Below, piece after piece: positions 1 to 5,186 of a stretch of 6,415 bases of DNA (positions are counted from its first letter, which is position 1; every line of letters starts with the position of its first letter). This DNA comes from Chloroflexota bacterium (GTDB lineage: Bacteria > Chloroflexota > Dormibacteria > Dormibacterales > Dormibacteraceae). Made by a program: the position numbers and the translations under genes. The notes below the pieces were generated by a model. The model did no database searches, had not been told where the DNA came from, and was given only the letters and a program-made list of their open reading frames with translations. Location of the stretch: positions 1 to 6,415 of the forward strand of contig VBJR01000207.1 in NCBI GenBank assembly GCA_005880175.1. The letters run 5' to 3'.

Positions 1-1
1 C

Positions 2-400
2 GGCCTGGAGATGGGCCTCGAGACCGAGAAGGTGGCCTGGCTGCTCGAGATCGCGAGGGAGCCGGTCTCGCTGGAGACGCCCATCGGCGACGGAGACACG
101 GAGCTGGGCGAGCTGATCGAGGACACCAGCGTGGAGTCCCCGATGGTCGCCGCGGCGCGGAGCCTGATGAAGGACGAGGTCCAGGCGGTCCTCGAGACCC
201 TGACGGCCCGCGAGCGGCGGGTGCTGCAGCTCCGGTTCGGCCTGCTCGACGGCGAGCAGCGGACGCTGGAGGAGGTCGCGCGCCGGCTGGGACTCGGTCG
301 AGAGACCGTCCGCCAGCTGGAGCGCACCGCGATGGCGCGCCTGCGCGAGGCCGGCCGGGCCGAGCGGCTGAAGGCGCACATGGACGGCTCCGCCGCCTGA
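2..400 (+). CDS. RNA polymerase sigma factor, sigma-70 family, C-terminal part (5' end outside window)
   Basis: This is the C-terminal end of a sigma-70 factor of the primary (RpoD/SigA) type, which directs RNA polymerase to promoters. The frame is already open at base 2 (G-L-E-M...), so the gene begins before the window and the ATG at 11 is internal. A region 3 segment reading IAREPVSLETPIGDGDTELG matches the conserved sigma finger (region 3.2) of primary sigmas. Region 4 follows: LTARERRVLQLRFGL (4.1) and then the helix-turn-helix with GRETVRQLE (4.2), which reads the -35 element. The C-terminus RAERLKAHMD resembles the usual RSKRLKDFL ending. In the recognition helix the usual RERIRQ is RETVRQ, so the position equivalent to E. 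coli Arg586 is Thr. That may mark a divergent or group 2 sigma rather than the housekeeping one. Family is certain; subgroup is inferred. It stands convergent to the Fe-S gene. Confidence 0.93.
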   Translation, partial: GLEMGLETEKVAWLLEIAREPVSLETPIGDGDTELGELIEDTSVESPMVAAARSLMKDEVQAVLETLTARERRVLQLRFGLLDGEQRTLEEVARRLGLGRETVRQLERTAMARLREAGRAERLKAHMDGSAA

Positions 401-403
401 CGC

Positions 404-427
404 CAGGCCCGCGGGCCCTTCGTGTTC
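404..427 (+). terminator. Possible rho-independent terminator after the sigma gene
   Basis: Four bases after the sigma stop, GGCC (406-409) can pair with GGCC (414-417) around a CGCG loop. A moderately T-rich stretch, TTCGTGTT, follows. The stem is short and the T tract is broken, so this is a weak candidate. It lies between convergent genes, where a terminator is expected. Confidence 0.35.
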
Positions 428-486
428 CTCACCTCAAACGCCGGACGCGGCCGTGGCGTCGCGCCCGGCGTCCCCGGGGTCCCCGC

Positions 487-882
487 TAAATCGGCCATCT
501 TCCGGATGACCACGGCCACCTCGTCCAGCGGCACGCCCACCGGGCAGACGGCGGCGGCCGCGGCCAGGGCGTCGGCGCCGGGGTCACCGCCGCGCAGGTC
601 GGGGCTGGCCGCCGGCAGCTGGCCGGGGTCGCGGAGGTAGGCGCTGGGAAGGTCCGGCAGGCGCGTGTACCCGGCGCGCCGGATCACCAGCGCGCACAGC
701 CCGCAGCCGATGCAGCGGGACATCGCGGGCACGCGCGACCGCTCGCGCGGGGTCAGCGACTGGAGCCCGCCCGTGCCGTAGGCGATCGCCACCTCGGTGG
801 CGTCCACCGCGGGCTGCGGGCTGGTGGCCTGGCGGAGTGACGTCCAGGCTTCCCGCAGTCGAGCCGCCCGCCGGTTCATCAT
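487..882 (-). CDS. Small [4Fe-4S] ferredoxin-like protein; 3' end unresolved
   Basis: Reading leftward from the tandem ATGATG at 882-877, the frame encodes about 132 residues with a clear iron-sulfur signature. Numbering from the second ATG, SRCIGCGLC places Cys56, Cys59 and Cys62, and AAVCPVGVPLDE places Cys112 followed by Pro. CxxCxxC plus a remote CP is the ligand set of single-cluster [4Fe-4S] ferredoxins. About 50 residues separate the third and fourth cysteines, longer than usual. The position where a CxxCxxCxxxC motif would have its last Cys is Ile. GGAGG ends 10 nt before the first ATG and supports the start. The frame stays open through 487 and on across the sigma gene to base 1 with no stop. 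A one-base shift would end it at TAG 488-486 or TGA 431-429, and a shift the other way at TGA 436-434. Coding is convincing only to about 487. It lies downstream of and co-directional with the flavin dehydrogenase, so an electron-transfer partnership is plausible. I do not recognise the specific family. Confidence 0.72.
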
Positions 883-923
883 CGGAGGCCTGCCTCCCGC
901 CGTATTGGACGAGGTTCGAGGTA

Positions 924-1074
924 GCCGTAAACAAGGGCTTCGCCCGAGTGTGTGAGTCCGTCTTCCGCATGTCGCCTGGACCTCGGCTGCAGACGCGAAG
1001 CGATGCGCCGCAGGCGCTCCGAACGTCCCGGGACAGCGGGGGGGTTCCGGAAGGGGGGGCCTGCCCCCCCTTGC
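924..1074 (+). repeat. Left copy of a structured ~150-nt inverted repeat
   Basis: This stretch matches 2635-2781 on the opposite strand. A 42-nt block at 924-965 has two mismatches. A 27-nt block at 1002-1028 has one. The G/C-run terminus at 1038-1074 matches except for run length. Between the first two blocks lies a divergent box of identical length in both copies (31 nt, 966-996). Predicted hairpins are GGGC-TTC-GCCC (935-945), GCGCC-GCA-GGCGC (1005-1017) and a 9-bp stem at 1051-1072. The copy fills most of the gap between the dehydrogenase stop and the Fe-S gene start. Its hairpin-rich end faces the dehydrogenase. No transposase is nearby, so a non-autonomous element or a structured intergenic repeat is likely. 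Confidence 0.9.
1051..1072. other. G/C stem-loop at the inner end of the left repeat
   Basis: AA plus seven G (1051-1059), a CCTG loop (1060-1063) and seven C plus TT (1064-1072) make a perfect 9-bp stem. On the minus strand it begins 6 nt after the dehydrogenase stop codon, so it may act as a 3' mRNA-end hairpin. It lacks a U tract, so classic intrinsic termination is doubtful. A further seven-G run at 1038-1044 could compete for the same C run. Confidence 0.7.
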
Positions 1075-1078
1075 ACGT

Positions 1079-2632
1079 TCACAGTCCTCCGGGCCAGCCG
1101 CGGCGGAGGCCGTAGGCCAGCTCCTCCTGGGCCCAGGCCCAGCGGTCCAGCACCGGAGCTCGGTCGTGCCACGCGGCGGTCTGGTAGGCGCGGCACGCGT
1201 CCCGGCGCTGCGACGGGTCCCAGCCCAGCTCGTGGCCGAGCACCTCGGCGCCGCGCTCGACGCACGCCGCGCCCGCGCATGGCCCCGCCGCCAGGCCGAC
1301 GCGCCGGAACGCGTCCGCCAGCGAGCGCACGTGCTCGTGGCGCGCGGCGTGGACCAGCTCGGCCTCGGTCAGCGCCTCGCAGCGGCAGACCAGCCGGCCC
1401 CGGCGCGGGTCCTGCAGCACCTCGGCGGCCTCGCACCCGTGCCGGCCCAGCAGCCGGGCCGCGGCCAGCGCCGGGATGCCGTGGTCGCGCGCGAGCTCCC
1501 GGGCCGGCGGCGCCGCGCCGCCCGCCCCCGGCAGCGGCCGGCCCGCGGTCGCGCCGCCGGCCCGGACCCCGATGCGGCCGCACGCCACGTCCGCGGCGCG
1601 CTCGGCGCACAGGCGGTACAGCGGAAGCGTGCCGCCGATGGCGCTCACCAGGCCCGGCACGCCGTCGCGCCGCTCGTGGTCCAGCACGTCGAACCGGCGC
1701 GTGAGGTCGCCCGCCGGCGTCCGCCACTGGAACAGCGCGGCTCGGACCGACGCCACGGCGCGCACCGGCCGGTGCTCGCGGACCGCGGGGAAGACGCGCT
1801 CGGCCGCCTGGAGCAGGAAGTCCACGTCGTCGGGCTGCGCCTCCGCGCCATCGGGGTCGCCGTAGTGGTCGGCCGCGGCGGCTCCGAGGAGCGTGACGCC
1901 GCCGTGCGGGAGCAGCACGACCTCGCCGCCGTCCACCGACTCGGCGGAGATGGCGAAGTCGGAGAGCTGCCGGTCGAACACGAGGTGCACCATACGGGCT
2001 GGCCGGACCGGGACGTGCACGTCCGCCAGGGCGCCGAGCCCGGCCGCCCAGGGGCCGGCCGCGTTCACCACCACGCGGGCGCGGACCTCGGCTCCGCTGC
2101 CGTCGGCCGCGCGGTACCGCACCCCGGTCACGCGGGCGCCTTCGCGCAGCAGCGCCTCCACGCGGCTGTGGTTGCGGGCCACGGCGCCGGCGCGGACCGC
2201 GTCGAGCACGTTCGCCCACGCCAGCCGGAGGGGATCGACCGTCCACTCGTCCAGGACGAGGGCCTCGGTGACGTGCGGCGAGAGGCCCGGCTCCAGGCGC
2301 CGGGCCTCGACGCCGCCCACGCGCATGTGCGGGATCGCCCCGTTCAGCGGCGGCAGGCGCTCGTCGGGCAGGGCGGGGACGAGCATCGCCCGGCGGCGGA
2401 CCAGGTGGGGCGCGATCGCCACGATGCGCTCCGCCTCCTCGCGGGCGAGCCGGGCGTTGTCCCAGTCGAGCTCCAGCGAGCGCGGGTCGCCGTGCAGCAT
2501 CCACGAGGACGCGCCGCCGCCCCAGTCGTCCTTCTCCAGGAGCAGGACCGAGGCGCCGCGCACGGCGAGGTCCCGCGCGATGCCGGCGCCGGTCAGGCCG
2601 CCGCCGACCACGATGGCGTCGAACGGGCCCAT
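1079..2632 (-). CDS. FAD-dependent dehydrogenase, GlpA/GlpD (glycerol-3-phosphate dehydrogenase) family with C-terminal BFD-like [2Fe-2S] domain
   Basis: The 517-residue product starts MGPFDAIVVGGGLTGAGIA, a Rossmann FAD-binding fold with GGGxxG at residues 10-15 and the acidic ribose-binding E33. A DAAO-type oxidoreductase core follows, with VVNAAGPWA near 188-196 and the late FAD segment AIGGTLPLYR near 331-340. Residues 416-457 hold VCRCEALTEAEL and GPCAGAAC. Cys416, Cys418, Cys452 and Cys457 form the CxC...CxxxxC pattern of BFD-like [2Fe-2S] domains, as in GlpA, the anaerobic sn-glycerol-3-phosphate dehydrogenase subunit. Two family motifs are altered: the usual HGGLRYLE reads HGDPRSLE (47-54), and the usual GGKLTTYR reads GGTLPLYR. 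The natural substrate may therefore differ from glycerol-3-phosphate. The ATG at 2632 gives a start right at the FAD fold; an in-frame GTG at 2725 lies inside the repeat and is unlikely. There is no Shine-Dalgarno. No GlpB gene is seen, but a small Fe-S protein is encoded downstream on the same strand. Confidence 0.9.
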   Translation of the reverse strand: MGPFDAIVVGGGLTGAGIARDLAVRGASVLLLEKDDWGGGASSWMLHGDPRSLELDWDNARLAREEAERIVAIAPHLVRRRAMLVPALPDERLPPLNGAIPHMRVGGVEARRLEPGLSPHVTEALVLDEWTVDPLRLAWANVLDAVRAGAVARNHSRVEALLREGARVTGVRYRAADGSGAEVRARVVVNAAGPWAAGLGALADVHVPVRPARMVHLVFDRQLSDFAISAESVDGGEVVLLPHGGVTLLGAAAADHYGDPDGAEAQPDDVDFLLQAAERVFPAVREHRPVRAVASVRAALFQWRTPAGDLTRRFDVLDHERRDGVPGLVSAIGGTLPLYRLCAERAADVACGRIGVRAGGATAGRPLPGAGGAAPPARELARDHGIPALAAARLLGRHGCEAAEVLQDPRRGRLVCRCEALTEAELVHAARHEHVRSLADAFRRVGLAAGPCAGAACVERGAEVLGHELGWDPSQRRDACRAYQTAAWHDRAPVLDRWAWAQEELAYGLRRGWPGGL

Positions 2633-2778
2633 CAGCAAGGGGGGCAGGCCCCCCTTCCGGAACCCCCCGCCTTCCTGGACGTTCGGAGCGCCTCCGGCGC
2701 ATCCCTTCGGGCCTCGACGCCGCACATCGGCGATCCAGCGAAGACGGACTCACACACTCGGGCAAAGCCCTTGTTCAC
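2632..2778 (-). other. Possible repeat-encoded leader reading frame ending in the dehydrogenase start (TGATG)
   Basis: In the right repeat a GTG at 2778-2776 opens 48 codons, beginning VNKGFARVCESVF and ending GACPPC. Its TGA (2634-2632) shares a base with the dehydrogenase ATG. Such an overlap can allow translational coupling and would explain the missing Shine-Dalgarno. The left copy has GTA instead of GTG at the start, and its frame shifts at the G runs, so conservation of a peptide is not supported beyond the first half. Treat it as a hypothesis, not a gene call. Confidence 0.2.
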
Positions 2779-2781
2779 GGC
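2635..2781 (-). repeat. Right copy of the structured inverted repeat
   Basis: This is the inverted counterpart of 924-1074, lying between the EF-G-like stop (2808) and the dehydrogenase start (2632). The longest exact match between copies is 24 nt (2740-2763 versus 942-965). Hairpins in the same order are GGGC-TTT-GCCC (2770-2760), GCGCC-GGA-GGCGC and an 8-bp G/C stem at 2656-2637. Compared with the left copy, TTC to TTT and GCA to GGA fall in loops, and the three G/G/C runs are each six long instead of seven. The 31-nt middle box has a different sequence but the same length. Confidence 0.9.
2637..2656. other. G/C stem-loop directly before the dehydrogenase start codon
   Basis: AA plus six G (2637-2644), a CAGG loop (2645-2648) and six C plus TT (2649-2656) give a perfect 8-bp stem ending 4 nt before the ATG on the minus strand. 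The only purine-rich segment that could serve as a ribosome site, GGAA plus six G, is inside this stem. A second six-G run (on the minus strand, complement of 2663-2668) could pair with the C run instead. The element may therefore influence translation initiation. Confidence 0.7.
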
Positions 2782-2807
2782 GACCAGTGCGGGTTCAGCG
2801 ATCGGGC

Positions 2808-4823
2808 CTACGGGCTCGATGTCTCCTTCTGGAACGCGTCGATGAGCTGCCTGGCCAGGTGCGCCGGGAGCTCCTCGTAGTGCGAGAACTTCGCGCTGAA
2901 CGAGCCGCGGCCCTGGGTGATCGAGCGCAGGTCGAGGGCGAAGCGCTGCAGCTCCGACTCCGGCACCTGCGCGTGCGCGATCTGCCAGCCGCTGTCGGGC
3001 TCCGTGCCGGAGATGCGGCCCCGCTTGGTGTTCAGGTCCGACATGATGTCGCCCAGGTACCGGTCGGGGATCCGGATCTCGACGTCCTGGACCGGCTCCA
3101 GCAGGACCGGGCCGGCCTCCATCGCCGCCTTCCGGATGGCCAGCGAGCCGGCGATCTGGAACGCCATGTCGGAGGAGTCCACCGAGTGGACCTTGCCGTC
3201 GACCAGGCGGACCCGCACGTCCTCCATCGGGTAGCCGGCCACCACGCCCTTGGCCATCGCGTCCACGATGCCCTTCTGCACGGACGGCCTGAAGTTCTGC
3301 GGGATCGAGCCGCCGAAGATCTTGTCCTCCCACACGAAGCCATCGCCCCGCGCGGTCGGATCGACCTCGATGACGCACACGCCGTACTGGCCGTGCCCAC
3401 CCGACTGTTTGACGTGCCGGCCCTCCGCGCGCGCGTGTCCGGAGATCGTCTCCCGGTACGCGATGCGGGGCAGGGAGGTCGTCGCCTCCACGCCGTACTT
3501 GCGCTTCAGCTTCTCGAGGACCACGTCGAGGTGGACGTCCCCCAGGCCGCCGATCAGCATCTGGTGGGTCTCCTCGTTGCGGTTGACCCGGAGCGTCGGA
3601 TCCTCCTCGGCGAGGCGGGCGAGGCCGGACGAGATCTTCTCCTCGTCGCCGCGCGACTTGGGGAAGATCGCCACCGTGTACGCCGGCTGCGGCATCGTCA
3701 CCTCGGGCACGGCGCCGTTGGCGGTGCCCAGCAGGTCACCGGTCAGCGTCTGCACCAGCTTGGCGACGGCGCCGATGTCCCCGGCGCACACCTCCTGCGT
3801 GTTGACGTGCTCCTTGCCGCGCGGGAAGAACAGCTGGCCGAGCCGCTCGTCGCCGCCGCGCGTGACGTTGGGCACGTGCTGGTCGGACTTCAGGCAGCCG
3901 CTCAGCACCTTGAAGTAGCTGACGCGTCCGAACGGGTCGGCGTACGTGTTGAACACGACCGCCCGGGCCGGGCCGGAGGCGTCGCCCTGGGCTGCGGGGA
4001 GCAGGTCGCAGAGCGCCTGCAGCACGGCGCGTACGCCCACCATCTTCGTGGCGGCGCAGCACACGACGGGCGCGACCTTGCCGGCCGCGACGCCGGCTCG
4101 CAGGCCCCGCTCGATCTCGGCGTCGTCGAGCGTGCCCTCGTCCAGGTACTTCTCGAGCAGGCTGTCGTCGCCCTCGGCGGCGGCCTCGATCAGCTGCTCG
4201 CGGCGCTCCTCGACGACCGCGGTCATGTCGGCCGGGATCGGCCCCTCGGCGGCCTTCCCGTCGGAGGTCGTCGTGTACGCCTTCATGCGCATCAGGTCCA
4301 CGACGCCCTTGAAGTCGGCCTCGGCGCCGATCGGGACGTGGAGCGCCACGGGCTTGGGGTCGAGCTGCGCGCGCAGCGCGTCCAGGGCCACGGCGAAGTC
4401 CGCGTTCTCCTTGTCCAACTTGTTGACGACGACCATGCGCGGGGCGGCCGCGCGGTTGAGGCGCTCCCAGGCGATCTCGGTGCCGACCGAGAGCTGGGCG
4501 CTCGCGCTGACGACGACCAGGGCGCCCTCGGCGGCGGCCAGCGCGCTGTTGACCTGGCCGGCGAAGTCGAAGAATCCGGGGGTGTCCAGCAGGTTGACCT
4601 TGTAGCCGTCCTGCTCGACGGGCGCGACGGAGAGGTTGATGGAGATCTTCCGCTTCTGCTCCTCGGGCTCGAAGTCGAGGGCGGCGGTGCCGGCGTCGGT
4701 GGAGCCCATGCGGGCGAGGCCGCCGGTCGCGAAGAGCATCGCCTCGGCGAGCGTGGTCTTCCCTTCATGGGAGTGACCGAGGATCGCAACGTTCCGGATC
4801 TTGTCCGGCCCGTACTTGGGCAT
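2808..4823 (-). CDS. Elongation factor G-like translational GTPase (EF-G paralogue)
   Basis: The 671-residue protein has the full EF-G architecture. The GTPase domain shows a P-loop GHSHEGKT (16-23), G3 DTPG (80-83) and G4 NKLD (134-137). Domain II covers roughly 285-375 and domain III includes LIGGLGDVHLDVVLEKL (423-439). Domain IV has KQSGGHGQYG and HSVDSSDMAF, and domain V starts near PVLLEPVQDVEI. His546 matches the tip histidine of domain IV that enters the ribosomal A site in EF-G (E. coli His583). Deviations from housekeeping EF-G are clear: the P-loop is GHSHEGKT rather than AHIDAGKT, and switch I reads EEQKRKISI with Ser61 where EF-G has the RGITI Thr. These traits fit the divergent EF-G-like subfamily found beside true EF-G in many bacteria, whose role is not settled. 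The ATG at 4823 is chosen because the IRNVAILGH strand follows at once; the longer start at 4937 would run through the divergent promoter. No Shine-Dalgarno is visible. Confidence 0.93.
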   Translation of the reverse strand: MPKYGPDKIRNVAILGHSHEGKTTLAEAMLFATGGLARMGSTDAGTAALDFEPEEQKRKISINLSVAPVEQDGYKVNLLDTPGFFDFAGQVNSALAAAEGALVVVSASAQLSVGTEIAWERLNRAAAPRMVVVNKLDKENADFAVALDALRAQLDPKPVALHVPIGAEADFKGVVDLMRMKAYTTTSDGKAAEGPIPADMTAVVEERREQLIEAAAEGDDSLLEKYLDEGTLDDAEIERGLRAGVAAGKVAPVVCCAATKMVGVRAVLQALCDLLPAAQGDASGPARAVVFNTYADPFGRVSYFKVLSGCLKSDQHVPNVTRGGDERLGQLFFPRGKEHVNTQEVCAGDIGAVAKLVQTLTGDLLGTANGAVPEVTMPQPAYTVAIFPKSRGDEEKISSGLARLAEEDPTLRVNRNEETHQMLIGGLGDVHLDVVLEKLKRKYGVEATTSLPRIAYRETISGHARAEGRHVKQSGGHGQYGVCVIEVDPTARGDGFVWEDKIFGGSIPQNFRPSVQKGIVDAMAKGVVAGYPMEDVRVRLVDGKVHSVDSSDMAFQIAGSLAIRKAAMEAGPVLLEPVQDVEIRIPDRYLGDIMSDLNTKRGRISGTEPDSGWQIAHAQVPESELQRFALDLRSITQGRGSFSAKFSHYEELPAHLARQLIDAFQKETSSP

Positions 4824-4831
4824 GAACCCAG

Positions 4832-4837
4832 AGTCTA
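4832..4837 (-). promoter_or_regulatory. Candidate -10 box (TAGACT) for the EF-G-like gene, leaderless type
   Basis: On the minus strand TAGACT ends 8 nt before the ATG at 4823, so transcription would start at or very near the A of the start codon. This spacing, together with the lack of a Shine-Dalgarno, suggests a leaderless mRNA. I see no convincing -35 element at normal spacing. Confidence 0.35.
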
Positions 4838-4886
4838 AGCCGGAATTCACCAAGATGCTCGTGTTCTGTCGGATGTCCCGCACGGG

Positions 4887-4913
4887 TTGGCGTCGCCCGT
4901 GCGCGGGTATGAT
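4887..4913 (+). promoter_or_regulatory. Candidate promoter of the small divergent gene (TTGGCG ... TATGAT)
   Basis: TATGAT at 4908-4913 differs from the consensus TATAAT at one position. TTGGCG at 4887-4892 is a possible -35 with a short 15-nt spacer. The ATG lies 11 nt after the -10 box and no ribosome-binding site intervenes, so a very short or absent 5' leader is expected. The 101-bp gap carries this promoter and the opposite one for the EF-G-like gene. Confidence 0.45.
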
Positions 4914-4924
4914 CGGTTCGGCAC

Positions 4925-5167
4925 ATGGCGACCGCACCAGGCAAGCGCAGCGCGACCGTCGAGGAGGTCCTCGCCGCCATCGAGGCGGCCCGCGACAAGG
5001 TCATGGCGGACGAGATCAAGTCGCTGACCAAGCTCGGCATCCCGAAGGCGATGGCCTACCAGATGATCTCCAGCCGCTTCCACCAGGGCAAGAGCGGCGG
5101 CACGGAGGAGGCCGAGCCCGACCCGTTCGAGGCGACGACGAACAACAGCTGGGACGAGATCGGCTGA
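4925..5167 (+). CDS. Small hypothetical protein, 80 residues
   Basis: I do not recognise this protein. The 80 residues begin MATAPGKRSATVEEVLAAIE. Residues 10-55 look helical and mixed-charge, and a segment LTKLGIPKAMAYQMISSRFH has a rhythm resembling a helix-turn-helix, which is only suggestive. The last 25 residues (GTEEAEPDPFEATTNNSWDE) are acidic and probably disordered. There is no signal peptide, membrane segment or cysteine, so a cytoplasmic protein is likely. Support for coding comes from the strong G/C bias at third positions, the well-placed TATGAT upstream, and the tight fit between the divergent EF-G-like gene and the convergent amidohydrolase, only 19 nt away. Sharing a promoter region with the EF-G-like gene allows coordinated expression but does not show a joint function. 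Confidence 0.75.
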   Translation: MATAPGKRSATVEEVLAAIEAARDKVMADEIKSLTKLGIPKAMAYQMISSRFHQGKSGGTEEAEPDPFEATTNNSWDEIG

Positions 5168-5186
5168 TCTCGGGGGGCCCCGCGGG

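Noticed and set aside
422..640. Plus-strand 72-codon open frame after the sigma gene
   Set aside because: Low-complexity Ala/Gly/Ser/Arg product lying antisense to the Fe-S gene, whose cysteine motif is much stronger evidence.
584..970. Minus-strand 128-codon frame starting in the left repeat
   Set aside because: It is a shifted frame of the Fe-S gene and is Arg/Pro/Ala-rich. Its conserved first residues come from the repeat.
924..1074. CRISPR repeat or insertion-sequence end
   Set aside because: There are only two copies in inverted orientation, no regular spacers, and no transposase frame between or beside them.
2633..2725. N-terminal extension of the dehydrogenase to the GTG at 2725
   Set aside because: The extension would be encoded by the repeat itself and precedes a standard FAD-fold N-terminus that fits the ATG at 2632.
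879..2765. Minus-strand 628-codon open frame overlapping the dehydrogenase
   Set aside because: It is an Arg/Gly/Pro/Ala-rich shifted frame of the real gene that runs on through the left repeat, with no family signature.
2632..3378. Minus-strand 248-codon frame ending at the dehydrogenase start
   Set aside because: Most of it is a shifted frame of the EF-G-like gene. Only its tail within the repeat is of interest, and that is discussed as a possible leader frame.
1893..4838. Very long plus-strand open frame opposite the dehydrogenase and EF-G-like genes
   Set aside because: It is antisense to two genes with unmistakable motifs. Its product is a Ser/Arg/Thr/Pro- and then Leu/Val/Arg-rich string with no domain. 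GC-rich third positions suppress stops on the opposite strand.
5168..5186. Terminator between the small gene and the amidohydrolase
   Set aside because: The GGGG/CCCC palindrome leaves almost no loop and no T tract follows, so a functional hairpin is not supported.
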